Shown here: positions 32,113 through 40,843 of the stretch, in pieces | Layout: each line of letters begins with the position of its first letter | How positions within the stretch are numbered: the stretch's first letter is position 1 | From: Hymenobacter daecheongensis DSM 21074 | GTDB lineage: Bacteria > Bacteroidota > Bacteroidia > Cytophagales > Hymenobacteraceae | Assembly: GCF_900141805.1 (NCBI RefSeq) | Contig: NZ_FQYN01000002.1 | Coordinates: 248,001 to 312,000, forward strand | Direction of reading: 5' to 3' | Length of the DNA stretch: 64,000 nucleotides | Made by a program: the position numbers and the translations under genes | The notes under the pieces: model-generated | Database searches by the model: none | Told to the model about the DNA's origin: nothing | Seen by the model: only the letters and a program-made list of their open reading frames with translations

Positions 32113-32574
32113 ATGGCGGGGCGAATGGCGCAGCGCATTTTTGGCCATGTCGGCCAGTATCGGCCCGGCGACTTGTTCGGGTCGCGGGCCGAGATGAGCC
32201 TGACGCGCATTCATGCGCCGTTGCGCAGTGGCGTGAGCGGCACGCAGGCCGAAGGCGTGGATTCCATTGTGCTGGCCGACCAGTACGAGGACGACCTTTT
32301 CACGGAGGAGCAGATCTGGTACGCGGGCCACGGCGGCCGCGACGCCAAATCGGGCAAGCAAGTGGCCGACCAGGTGCTGACCAGCCGCAACGCCGCCTTT
32401 CTGCGCAGCCAGCAAACCGGCCAGCCCGTGCGCGTCTTGCGCAAAATACTGGATGAAGTGCAAGGCTCGGTGTACCGCTACGAGGGCCTGTATACTGTCG
32501 TTGATTCCCGCTACGAGCAGGGCAAATCCGGGTTTATGGTTTGGAAATTCCTGCTCCGGCCGCTTAATTCTTAA
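32113..32574 (+). CDS. Stand-alone SRA-YDG domain protein
   Basis: A 153-residue protein made of one SRA (SET and RING-associated) domain and nothing else. Family landmarks are visible: FGHVGQYRPGD (10-20), LFGSRAEMSLTRIHAPLRSGVSG (21-43), SIVLADQYEDD (51-61), YAGHGG (70-75, normally YTGxGG) and VADQVLTSRNAAFLRS (84-99). SRA domains flip out and read 5-methylcytosine or 5-hydroxymethylcytosine; bacterial ones are usually fused to HNH or other nucleases in type IV restriction. No nuclease is fused here or encoded nearby. It starts 2 bases after the M16 peptidase stop (ATG 32113; 32125 is an alternative). Confidence 0.9.
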   Translation: MAGRMAQRIFGHVGQYRPGDLFGSRAEMSLTRIHAPLRSGVSGTQAEGVDSIVLADQYEDDLFTEEQIWYAGHGGRDAKSGKQVADQVLTSRNAAFLRSQQTGQPVRVLRKILDEVQGSVYRYEGLYTVVDSRYEQGKSGFMVWKFLLRPLNS

Positions 32575-32580
32575 TCCACT

Positions 32581-33324
32581 ATGCCCTTCACCCCCGCGCA
32601 TCCGGCTCTGATTCTGCCCCTGCTCCGGCCGTGCCGCCGGTGGCTGTCGGCTACGGGGCTAGTGCTGGGCGCTATGGCCCCCGATTTTGAATACTTCCTG
32701 CGCCTGCGGCCCGATGGCATCTACGGCCACACGCTGGCTGGCATCTTCTGGCTCGATCTGCCGCTGATTCTAGTTTTCGCCGCCCTGTTTCATGGGCTGG
32801 TGAAGCAACCGCTGGTGGCTAGTCTGCCCGATTTTCTACGCCGGCGGATGCTGCCGCTGGTGGGGCCGCGCTGGCCGTGGCGGCGGGTGCTGGCGAGCCC
32901 AGTGCTGCTGGGCGGGCTGGTGGGCACGGTTTCGCACCTGGTCTGGGATGCCTTTACCCACGTGGATGGGCTGGCGGTGCTGCATTGGCCGGCCCTGCAA
33001 CAGCCCATCGGGCCCTTGCTGCTATATACTTGGCTGCAGCTGGGCGGCACGGTGGGCGGGCTGGCGGCCATTCTTATCTATTTGCTGCGGCTGCCGGCTA
33101 CCGTTCCGCGCATTGAGCCGGGGCCAGCCGGGGCGCGGCGCACGTTCTGGCTGGGTATTGGGGCGGCAATGGTAGTATTGTGGGGGCCGTTTGCGTGGTT
33201 TTCGGCCCAGATCTGGCCTTTCGACCTCAGCTCCGTGGTCGTGACGGGCATGAGCGCGGCGCTGGTGGGACTGCTGGCGGCGGCGGCCGTGGTGCGGCGG
33301 CACGGAGCGCGGGCCGCCGAATAG
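32581..33324 (+). CDS. DUF4184 family membrane protein
   Basis: A 247-residue polytopic membrane protein. The N-terminus MPFTPAHPALILPLL, APDFEYFLRLRPDGIYGHTLAGIF and GTVSHLVWDAFTHVDG (HxxxD and H/D-rich, likely metal-related) are characteristic of DUF4184. Six membrane segments are apparent. Its start is 6 bases after the SRA stop, so it is the third gene of an M16-SRA-DUF4184 run. The function of the family is unknown. Confidence 0.9.
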   Translation: MPFTPAHPALILPLLRPCRRWLSATGLVLGAMAPDFEYFLRLRPDGIYGHTLAGIFWLDLPLILVFAALFHGLVKQPLVASLPDFLRRRMLPLVGPRWPWRRVLASPVLLGGLVGTVSHLVWDAFTHVDGLAVLHWPALQQPIGPLLLYTWLQLGGTVGGLAAILIYLLRLPATVPRIEPGPAGARRTFWLGIGAAMVVLWGPFAWFSAQIWPFDLSSVVVTGMSAALVGLLAAAAVVRRHGARAAE

Positions 33325-33338
33325 CGGGCGCGGCCCGG

Positions 33339-33346
33339 TATCTTTG
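33339..33346 (+). promoter_or_regulatory. Bacteroidota -7 box (TATCTTTG)
   Basis: A perfect TAnnTTTG match 30 bases upstream of the GTG start of the O-methyltransferase gene, predicting a 23-nt leader. Confidence 0.55.
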
Positions 33347-33375
33347 CCCCTCTTCCGCTACCCCCATCCGCGCCC

Positions 33376-34029
33376 GTGCTACCTGACCCCAACGACGAAC
33401 TGCAAGCCTACGCCGAGGCCCATACCAGTCCCGAAACCGACCTTTTGCGCCAGCTCAACCGCGAAACCCACGTGCAGGTGCTGGCCCCACGCATGCTCTC
33501 GGGCCAGCTGCAGGGTCGGCTGCTGAGCATGATAAGCCACATGGTGCGGCCCCGGCGCGTGCTGGAGTTGGGCACCTTCACCGGCTATTCGGCCCTATGC
33601 CTGGCCGAAGGGCTGCTGCCCGAGGGTGAGCTGCATACCGTGGAGCAGAACCCCGAGCAGGAAGACCGTATTCGGCGCTACGTGGCCGCGGCCAGCCTCA
33701 CCGGCCGCGTACACCTGCACATCGGCGACGCGGCGGCCGTGGTAGCCACGCTGGCCGAACACGCCTGGGATTTGGTGTTCATTGATGCCGATAAGATCAA
33801 CAACGCCCTGTATTATGAGCTGGTGCTACCCCAGGTGCGCCCCGGCGGCTTTTTGCTGATTGACAATGTGCTGTGGAGCGGCAAGGCCCTGCCCTCCTAC
33901 CCGCTGAAAGCCGCCGACAAGGACGCCCACGCCGTGCGGGCCTTCAACGATATGGTGCAGCAGGATGCGCGGGTTGAAAACGTGTTTTTGCCCCTGCGCG
34001 ACGGGCTGCTGCTGGTGCGCAAGCGGTAG
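33376..34029 (+). CDS. Class I SAM-dependent O-methyltransferase
   Basis: A 217-residue cation-dependent O-methyltransferase of the catechol/caffeoyl-CoA type. Motifs: VLELGTFTGYSALCLAEGL (SAM-binding, about 58-76), ELHTVEQNPEQEDRI, WDLVFIDADKINNALYYELVLPQVRPGGFLLIDNVLWSG (metal-binding acidic residues in IDADK and IDNVLW). The start is GTG 33376, supported by the promoter match 30 bases upstream and family length. Physiological substrate unknown. Confidence 0.93.
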   Translation: MLPDPNDELQAYAEAHTSPETDLLRQLNRETHVQVLAPRMLSGQLQGRLLSMISHMVRPRRVLELGTFTGYSALCLAEGLLPEGELHTVEQNPEQEDRIRRYVAAASLTGRVHLHIGDAAAVVATLAEHAWDLVFIDADKINNALYYELVLPQVRPGGFLLIDNVLWSGKALPSYPLKAADKDAHAVRAFNDMVQQDARVENVFLPLRDGLLLVRKR

Positions 34030-34152
34030 GGGCAGGCGGGGTAAGTCCGGGCTACAGCGCGAATGAAGCAAGGCGGGAATTTAAACCTTCCGGTAGCGGC
34101 AGCGTCTTAGCCTCTTACGTGTCTGTGGTAAGCTGATTTTAAGTTGAGTGCT

Positions 34153-37080
34153 ATGAAGAAAGCCCTGTGGCTGTTGCTGATCTGTTTGTTTTCGATTTCC
34201 AAAGTCTCCTCCCAAAACCTGACTCTTAGCGGGCGCATCGTGGATGCGAAAGACCAGAGCCCGCTGATCGGGGCCAACGTGCTGCTCACTCACCTGCCCG
34301 ATTCGGTGCGGCAGGGCGCGGCGGCCGATGCCGGCGGCGGCTTTTCGTTCGCGGGGCTGGCGCCGGGGCGCTATGTGCTGGCGGTTTCGTTTCTGGGCTA
34401 CACCACGCTGCGCCGCCCGCTCACGCTGGGCGCGCAGCCGCTGAGCCTGGGCGCGGTAGCGCTGCAGGCCGGTGGCGGCGTGGCGCTGAAGGGTGTGGAA
34501 GTAGTAGGCCAGGCCGCTGCCGCCGTGCAGAAAGGCGACACCACGCAGTATGACTCGCGGGCTTTCAAGACCAACAAGGATGCCAGCGCCCAGGACCTAA
34601 TCACGAAAATGCCCGGCGCGGTAGTGCAGGATGGCAAGCTGCAGGTGCAGGGCGAGCAGGTGCAGCGCATTCTGGTGGATGGCAAGGAGTTTTTCGGCTC
34701 CGACCCGGACGCGGTGCTCAAAAACCTGCCCGCCGAGGCTATTGATAAGATTCAGGTGTTTGACCGCCGCAGCGACCAGGCCCAGTTCACGGGCTTCAAC
34801 GACGGCAACACCGACAAAACCATCAACATCACCACCAAGCCCAGCTTCCGCAACGGGCAGTTTGGGCGCGTGCTGGCTGGCTACGGCCCCGACAATACCA
34901 GCGCCAACGGCCGCTATCGGGCCAGCGGCAACCTGAACTCCTTTAAAGGCACGCAGCGGCTGTCCATCGTGGCGCAGTCGAACAACGTGAACGAGCAGAA
35001 CTTCGGCACCGATGATCTGCTCGGCGTAATTGGCACCTCGGCGCAGGGCGGCGGCGGAAACCGCGGCCAGGGTGGCCAGGGAAGGCCGGGTGGCGGCGGC
35101 CGGCCCGGCGGCCAGGGCGGGCAGCAGGGCGGCGCGGCCAGCAACTTTCTCGTCAACCAAAGCAGCGGCATTTCGACCACCCACGCCGTGGGGCTGAACT
35201 ACTCCGATACGTGGCGCAAAAAGACCGACGTTCAGGCCAGCTACTTCTTCAACCTGAGCGACAACACCACCCAGAGCACTACTAATCGGCTCTATAATGT
35301 ACTGACTCAGGGCCGGCCGTTGGGCTACGATGAAAACTCGCTGACCACGGCCCGCAACATCAACAACCGCTTCAATCTGCGCCTGGAGCACAAATTCGAC
35401 ACGGTGAACTCCGTGCTGTGGCAGCCGCGCTTCACCATGCAGCGCAACACCAGCACCAGCACGCTCGATGGCCGCACGTTTTTGAGCGGCGACTCTGACC
35501 AGCCCACTACCACCCAGAGCACCAACGCCAGCACCTACCGCTCGGCTCAGGATGGCCTCACGCTGGCCAACCAGCTGCTCTACCGCCACCGCTTCGCCCT
35601 GCGCGGGCGCACCTTTTCGCTGGGTCTGAACACGACCTATAACGACCGCGCCGCCGACAATTTCCTGCGCTCGGCCAGCTACGATTTCGCCGCCCCGCCC
35701 CGCATTGACACGGCCGCTACCGACCAGTACTCGCGCCTCGACCAGGTGGGCTGGAACTGGAATGCCACGGCCACCTACACCGAGCCGCTGACGCTGAAAA
35801 CTCAGCTGCAGGCCAACTATACGCTTTCCTACGCCCCCAACGACTCCGACCGGCGCACTTTCGACCAGCTCACGGGCCGGCGCGTGGCCAACGACTCGCT
35901 CAGCAACGTGTTTCGCAGCAACTACCTCACCAACGCCGCCGGCCTCACCTACCGCTACCAGTTCGAGAAGGTGGAGTGGGCCGTGGGCGCCGCCGTGCAG
36001 CACGCCCGCCTCGACAACGACCAGACCTTCCCGCGCGACCTGACCACCCGGCGCGACTTTGTGAACGTGCTGCCCAACGCCACGCTGCAATACCGGTTTT
36101 CGCAGCAGCAAAATCTTCGCTTCAACTACCAGATGCGCACTCAGAACCCGAGCATCAGCCAGCTGCAGGAAGTGGTGAACAACTCCAACCAGCTCCAGAT
36201 CCGGACCGGCAACCCGAATCTGGCCCAGGAATTTGCCCACAATCTGTTCGTGCGCTACTCGTCATCGTCGCCGGGCACGTCGCGCTCCTTTTTCGCGCTG
36301 CTCGGCGGCTCTTATACCGATAACTACATTGCCAACAGCACCGTAGTGGTGCGCCAGCCCACCGACATCGGGGGCGTGACGGTGCCGGCCGGCGGCCAGA
36401 TTACGCGGCCCGTGAACCTGAACAAGCAGTATTCGCTCCGCTCGTTTGCCAACTACACGCTGCCGCTGAAGGTCATCAAATCCAACCTGAATCTGAACGG
36501 CAACGCCACGTTCTCGCAGACGCCGGGCCTGGTTAATGCGGGCCTGAACTACAGCCGCTCGCCCAGCTTCGGACTGGGCGCGGTGCTCAGCTCCAACATC
36601 AGCCCGGAGCTGGATTTCACGCTTTCGTCCAGCTCCAGCCAGACCTACGCCCGCAATACGCTGCTGAGCCAGAACAACAGCCAGTACTTCCGGCAGAACA
36701 CCACGCTGCGTCTGAACTGGGTGGTGGTGAAGGGCGTAACGGTGCAGTCGGACGTGAACCATGTGGCCTACAGCGGCCTTGCCGCGGGTTTCAATCAAAG
36801 CTTCGTGCTCTGGAATGCCAGCCTGGGCAAGAAGCTGTTTGCCAAGCAGCAGGCCGAAATCCGGCTCTACGGCTTCGATCTGCTGGGTCAGAACAATAGT
36901 ATCAGCCGCAGCATCACCGATGCCTACACCGAAGACGTGCGCACCAACATCCTGCAGCGCTACTTCATGCTGATGTTTACCTATAACCTACGCAACTTCA
37001 GCGGCTCCGCCCCCGCCGACACGCCCCGTGAAGGCGGCCGCCCCGGCCGGGCACCGGGTGGTGGTAGGTTCGGGGGTTGA
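34153..37080 (+). CDS. Outer-membrane beta-barrel protein with carboxypeptidase-like domain (TonB-receptor type)
   Basis: A 975-residue outer-membrane protein. A signal peptide (ending VSSQ, about 21) is followed by a carboxypeptidase-regulatory-like domain (LTLSGRIVDAKDQSPLIGANVLL), a plug-like region (DLITKMPGAVVQDGKLQVQGEQVQRILVDGKEFF, typical of SusC/TonB receptors) and a large barrel. No clear TonB box is seen. An unusual glycine/arginine/glutamine-rich stretch (GGGGNRGQGGQGRPGGGG and following, about 296-330) interrupts the early barrel, probably as a surface loop. The C-terminus ends GRPGRAPGGGRFGG, rich in glycine. Likely roles are transport or surface assembly. ATG 34153 is chosen over TTG 34144. 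Confidence 0.88.
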   Translation: MKKALWLLLICLFSISKVSSQNLTLSGRIVDAKDQSPLIGANVLLTHLPDSVRQGAAADAGGGFSFAGLAPGRYVLAVSFLGYTTLRRPLTLGAQPLSLGAVALQAGGGVALKGVEVVGQAAAAVQKGDTTQYDSRAFKTNKDASAQDLITKMPGAVVQDGKLQVQGEQVQRILVDGKEFFGSDPDAVLKNLPAEAIDKIQVFDRRSDQAQFTGFNDGNTDKTINITTKPSFRNGQFGRVLAGYGPDNTSANGRYRASGNLNSFKGTQRLSIVAQSNNVNEQNFGTDDLLGVIGTSAQGGGGNRGQGGQGRPGGGGRPGGQGGQQGGAASNFLVNQSSGISTTHAVGLNYSDTWRKKTDVQASYFFNLSDNTTQSTTNRLYNVLTQGRPLGYDENSLTTARNINNRFNLRLEHKFDTVNSVLWQPRFTMQRNTSTSTLDGRTFLSGDSDQPTTTQSTNASTYRSAQDGLTLANQLLYRHRFALRGRTFSLGLNTTYNDRAADNFLRSASYDFAAPPRIDTAATDQYSRLDQVGWNWNATATYTEPLTLKTQLQANYTLSYAPNDSDRRTFDQLTGRRVANDSLSNVFRSNYLTNAAGLTYRYQFEKVEWAVGAAVQHARLDNDQTFPRDLTTRRDFVNVLPNATLQYRFSQQQNLRFNYQMRTQNPSISQLQEVVNNSNQLQIRTGNPNLAQEFAHNLFVRYSSSSPGTSRSFFALLGGSYTDNYIANSTVVVRQPTDIGGVTVPAGGQITRPVNLNKQYSLRSFANYTLPLKVIKSNLNLNGNATFSQTPGLVNAGLNYSRSPSFGLGAVLSSNISPELDFTLSSSSSQTYARNTLLSQNNSQYFRQNTTLRLNWVVVKGVTVQSDVNHVAYSGLAAGFNQSFVLWNASLGKKLFAKQQAEIRLYGFDLLGQNNSISRSITDAYTEDVRTNILQRYFMLMFTYNLRNFSGSAPADTPREGGRPGRAPGGGRFGG

Positions 37081-37110
37081 AGTTTTAACGCACCGCCTGT
37101 CATACTACAC

Positions 37111-37284
37111 CGTCTGTCATCCTTCATCTGGCGTACGCAGAGCGAAGGGCCTTCCTCGTAGTTTTCTGCAACCGTAGTTTAACGCACAAAGCCCTTTACC
37201 GCTGCAACGGTAAAGGGCTTTGCTCATTTTAACAGGCTTGTCGCTTAACCAAGGAAGGTCCTTCGCAGGCTCAGGATGACAGGC
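37111..37284. repeat. Nested palindromic element (TGTCATCC...GCGAAGG arms), copy 2
   Basis: The outer arms are imperfect (GTCTGTCATCCTTCATCTGG...AGCGAAGGGCCTTCC and CCTTCGCAGGCTCAGGATGACAG). The inner hairpin CAAAGCCCTTTACCG...CGGTAAAGGGCTTTG (37187-37222) and its flanks (AACGCA before, CTCATTT after) match copy 1 at 27958-28123. The left arm carries an insertion relative to copy 1. It fills most of the gap between the barrel gene and the LysM gene. The rest of the gap (to 37415) shows nothing I can name. Confidence 0.85.
37187..37222. terminator. Terminator-like hairpin of nested element
   Basis: A 15-bp perfect stem CAAAGCCCTTTACCG with loop CTGCAA, downstream of the barrel gene. Confidence 0.7.
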
Positions 37285-37415
37285 GGCTTTGTGCCACCGC
37301 CGAAAGGCAATTTTGCACTTTTCAGGCCGCCATCCCCCGTTTTTTCGCCTACTTTGTAGGGTCGAAATCCGGGCAGCGGTAGGAATGCGCCCGGATCTGC
37401 GGCGCTTTCTTCCCT

Positions 37416-39689
37416 ATGAAACGACTATTACTCACGCTGCTGTGCGTGCTGCCGCTGCTGGCGGCGGCCCAGAATGCGCCCGTTCCCGCCGATCTGTATT
37501 TTGCCGGCCTGCACCTGCGCCTCACCGACGGTGGGCGCAAGGCCGTGCAGCAAAAAGCCGATGCCCTGCGCAGCCACGCCGCCTCCTTCCAGGCCCGCGT
37601 GGCGCTGGCCGATGCCCATTTCCCGCTCATCGACCGCACTTTTCAGACCGAAGGCTTGCCCCAGGACTTCCGCTACCTCGTGCTGCAGGAAAGCGGCTTG
37701 CAGGGCGATGCGCAGTCCATTCATGATGCCGTGGGCTACTGGCAGTTCAAGCGCGAGTCGGCTACGGAGCTGGGCGTGCTGGTGAACGATGCCGTGGATG
37801 AGCGCAAGCACCTGGTGGTAGCGAGCCGGGCGGCGGCGAAGTATTTTCTGCGCAACAACGCCACGTTTCACAACTGGCTCAACGCCCTGCTCAGCTACAA
37901 CTTGGGCCTGACCGGTGCCAAGCCCTACACGCTGCCCACCGACTACAACGCCACCGAAATGGAGATTTCGGAGCAGACGCACCCCTACATCATCACTTTT
38001 CTGGCCCACAAAGTGGCTTTTGAGCCCGCCTGCGGCCAAAATCCCAAGCCGGCCATGCTGCTGCAGGAGTTTCCGGCCCTGGCGGGCCAGCAGCTGCCGG
38101 CTCTGGCCGCCTCCCTGCAAACCGACCCCGCGGCGCTGGCCCGGCACAACCGCTGGCTGCTGCCCAACACGGCCGTGCCCACCGACAAGCCCTACACCCT
38201 GCTGGTGCCCATCACCGACCCGCTGCAGCTAACGGCCATGGCCGCCCTGCAAAAAGCGACGGCGGGCGGCCAGCTGCTGCACGAACCCACCGTGGACCCC
38301 CAAAACGCCGAATTCGTGCAGATCAACGGCCTGCGGGCCCTCATCGCCCTGCCCGGCGACACGAAGGAGAGTCTGGCGCAGCGGGCGGGCCTGAAGATGC
38401 GCAAGTTCATGCAATACAACGACCTGTTCGCCTTCGATAACATCGTGGCGGGTCAGCCTTACTACCTGCAGAAAAAGCGCGACAAGGCCGCCGTGGAATA
38501 CCACATTGCGCAGGCCGGGGAAAGCGTGGCCACTATCTCGCAGAAATACGGGGTGCGGGCCAAGGCCATCTGGGCCAAAAACCGGATGCCGCGCAACGAG
38601 GAGCTGCGCACCGGCCGCATCCTGTGGCTGCAGCACACGCGCCCCCGCGAAGTAGCCATCGAGTATGCGCCGAGCGAAAATGCCGGGGCCGTAGCCGCCT
38701 TCGAGCGGCCGGCCACCGCGCCCGCTGCTACTGAGGAGCCGGCCCGAAAAAAGGTGAAAGTGAAGGTGAAAGACGAAGCCGAGCCCTACACCGGCCGCAC
38801 GGCTGCCGCCAGCCGCGCCATTGAAGACGATGCGGCCGAAACCGCCTCCGCCACCGTGACCCAGGCCGATAGCGCCACCGACGACCACATGGACAACCTG
38901 AACGAGCTGCCGGCCGCTGCCAAAACCCAGGGCCCGGCGGTGGTTCGGCCGACTGCGCCCGCGCCCACTCAGGCATCATCAGTTCCCAGCGCATCAGCCG
39001 GGCAACCAGTCAAAAAGGCCCTGCCTGCCTCCTCCCCTATTGCCGATGAGCCCGCCGAGGAAGACGAACCCACGGCAACGGCCGTACCCGCTAAGCCCAC
39101 CGCGCCCGTGGCCAAGCCAGAACCGGTGCGCAAAGAAACCCCAGTTGCGGCGGCCATACGGGAACCCGTCCCCGCGCCCAAAGAAGTGACCAAACCGGCA
39201 GCCGCCGCCCAGTCAGCCCCAGCGGCTGCCCCGGTGCCGCGCCCGCTGCCGCCCACGTTTCCTGCCCAAACTACTGCTGCCGCGGTAGAGCCCGTGCCGG
39301 CTAGCGGTATTCACATCGTGCAGAAAAGCGAGAGTCTCTACGCCATTGCCCGCCGCTACGGCCTGCGCCCTGCCGATGTGATTTTGTGGAACAGCCTACC
39401 CGCCAACCCTTCGCTGCGCCTGGGCCAGAGCCTGCGCGTGGTGCCGCCCACCGCCACCGGCACAACTCCGGCAGCTTCTGCCCAGCCAGTCCCGTCGGAT
39501 GCCCCCGAAACTGCTCCGGCGGCCGCAGCTGCCTTGGCCCCCGTGCGCCACAAAGTGGCCGTGGGCGAGTCGATGTATGGCATTTCGCGCAAATACGGCG
39601 TCACCATCAAGCAGATTATGGAGTGGAACAACAAAGCCGATTTCAACGTGAAGCCCGGTGAAGTCCTGCTCATTAAGCCTGCCAAATAG
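37416..39689 (+). CDS. Lytic transglycosylase with three LysM domains (MltD-like)
   Basis: A 757-residue exported peptidoglycan hydrolase. A signal peptide (ending AAAQ, about 19) precedes an SLT domain with catalytic E92 in YLVLQESGLQ, the AVGYWQFK segment and NNATFHNWLNALLSYNLG. LysM domains are at about 365-410 (YHIAQAGESVATISQKYGV), about 630-675 (HIVQKSESLYAIARRYGL) and the C-terminus (HKVAVGESMYGISRKYGV). Between LysM 1 and 2 lies a 200-residue Ala/Pro/Thr/Glu-rich linker. It probably works in cell-wall remodelling. A terminator hairpin follows. Confidence 0.93.
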   Translation: MKRLLLTLLCVLPLLAAAQNAPVPADLYFAGLHLRLTDGGRKAVQQKADALRSHAASFQARVALADAHFPLIDRTFQTEGLPQDFRYLVLQESGLQGDAQSIHDAVGYWQFKRESATELGVLVNDAVDERKHLVVASRAAAKYFLRNNATFHNWLNALLSYNLGLTGAKPYTLPTDYNATEMEISEQTHPYIITFLAHKVAFEPACGQNPKPAMLLQEFPALAGQQLPALAASLQTDPAALARHNRWLLPNTAVPTDKPYTLLVPITDPLQLTAMAALQKATAGGQLLHEPTVDPQNAEFVQINGLRALIALPGDTKESLAQRAGLKMRKFMQYNDLFAFDNIVAGQPYYLQKKRDKAAVEYHIAQAGESVATISQKYGVRAKAIWAKNRMPRNEELRTGRILWLQHTRPREVAIEYAPSENAGAVAAFERPATAPAATEEPARKKVKVKVKDEAEPYTGRTAAASRAIEDDAAETASATVTQADSATDDHMDNLNELPAAAKTQGPAVVRPTAPAPTQASSVPSASAGQPVKKALPASSPIADEPAEEDEPTATAVPAKPTAPVAKPEPVRKETPVAAAIREPVPAPKEVTKPAAAAQSAPAAAPVPRPLPPTFPAQTTAAAVEPVPASGIHIVQKSESLYAIARRYGLRPADVILWNSLPANPSLRLGQSLRVVPPTATGTTPAASAQPVPSDAPETAPAAAAALAPVRHKVAVGESMYGISRKYGVTIKQIMEWNNKADFNVKPGEVLLIKPAK

Positions 39690-39712
39690 GCTGCTGTAAT
39701 GCTGTAGTCACA

Positions 39713-39747
39713 GAAAAGGGCCGCCCGGTTTGGGCGGCCCTTTTCTA
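39713..39747. terminator. Bidirectional terminator
   Basis: AGAAAAGGGCCGCCC-GGTTT-GGGCGGCCCTTTTCT, a perfect GC-rich hairpin between the convergent LysM and desaturase genes. Confidence 0.9.
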
Positions 39748-39775
39748 TGGGTAATGATTTTCTGCGAACCGGCTG

Positions 39776-40843
39776 CTACGCGGCCTGCGCCACCAGCACG
39801 GGCCGGCGGATGCGCAGGGTGCGGGCTTTCAACAGCTCAATCACCTCGGCATCGTTGTGATACCGCTCACCTAAGTTCACGAAGTTCTTGGCTAGCAGGT
39901 CGTAGCGCCGGGTCATCAGGTACACGAAGATGTGCAGGAAGTGAATGCCGTCGAATACGATGGCGTCGTTTTTGGCGTACTGGTCCAGGTTTTGGCGGAA
40001 GTGGTTGGGGTGGTCGGTCCAGTGCAGGGCGGGCTTGAGGTGGTGGCTGATGTGGTAGCCGTCGTTCCAGCACTTGTGGTTGTAGTTGGTATTGATGCAG
40101 GTCACGCTATTGGTATAGCAGTTGTCGGGCGTGTGGGCATTGATGAAAGCATGCTGGCTCCAGTTGCCCAGCATCATCACCACCCGCGACAAAATTACCG
40201 GCAGCACGAACACGGCCAGCGCCGCGGGCAGATTCACGAAGCACAGCGCCAGCGTAACGCCAATGTAGAGCAGCTCGCCGCGCAGCAGGCGGCTGCGCAG
40301 GGTGGTTTTCTGCTTGCGGTTGAAGTACAGCACCAGCTTCGGGATGCCCAGCAGAAAGAAGTCGCCGAGGTAGCGCAGAAAGCTCCGCCAAGAGTCGCGC
40401 TGGTAGAACATGGTGGAGCTTTCGTCGTCGGGCAGGTTGTTTTCGGGGTGATGCATGCCCATGTGGTGGGTGAAGTACGACTCCGGCGTTTGGCCGAACA
40501 ACGGCCCAATCACCCACGGAATGTACTTATTCATGAACCCGTATTTCTGCTTGAACAGAATGCGGTGCGAGGTGCAGTGCAGCATCAGCCCAAACGGCCC
40601 CTTGAAGCGGGCATTGCTCAAGAATAGGTACACGGCCAGTACCGCCCACCACGCCCAGCCCGTGAGGGCCGGCACAAACAGCGCCGCCGCCAGCGGCAGC
40701 AGCGTGGCGCTGATTTGCAGCGTGAGGTAGGCAAACGGCAAATCCCGCTTATCCTGCAAAAACTTCAGAATAAATAAATCCGCGCGGGAAGGATTCTCGA
40801 CGGCGGTATAAACCGGGTCGGTGGAGGCAGTTAGGAATTTCAT
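39776..40843 (-). CDS. Fatty acid desaturase family membrane protein
   Basis: A 355-residue membrane di-iron enzyme. The three histidine clusters are HCTSH (89-93), HHMGMHH (126-132) and HISHH (264-268), spaced as in the family, and hydrophobic pairs lie at about 45-75 and 190-225. Likely reaction: introducing a double bond into, or hydroxylating, an acyl chain in the inner membrane. I start at ATG 40843; the frame extends upstream to 40942 without family character. The 3' end abuts a bidirectional terminator. Confidence 0.93.
   Translation of the reverse strand: MKFLTASTDPVYTAVENPSRADLFILKFLQDKRDLPFAYLTLQISATLLPLAAALFVPALTGWAWWAVLAVYLFLSNARFKGPFGLMLHCTSHRILFKQKYGFMNKYIPWVIGPLFGQTPESYFTHHMGMHHPENNLPDDESSTMFYQRDSWRSFLRYLGDFFLLGIPKLVLYFNRKQKTTLRSRLLRGELLYIGVTLALCFVNLPAALAVFVLPVILSRVVMMLGNWSQHAFINAHTPDNCYTNSVTCINTNYNHKCWNDGYHISHHLKPALHWTDHPNHFRQNLDQYAKNDAIVFDGIHFLHIFVYLMTRRYDLLAKNFVNLGERYHNDAEVIELLKARTLRIRRPVLVAQAA

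Noticed and set aside
32113..32574. SRA gene considered as part of a restriction-modification or type IV defence island.
   Set aside because: No nuclease, methylase, helicase, integrase or phage-like gene is present within the window; neighbours are housekeeping genes. Only the lone SRA domain is supported.
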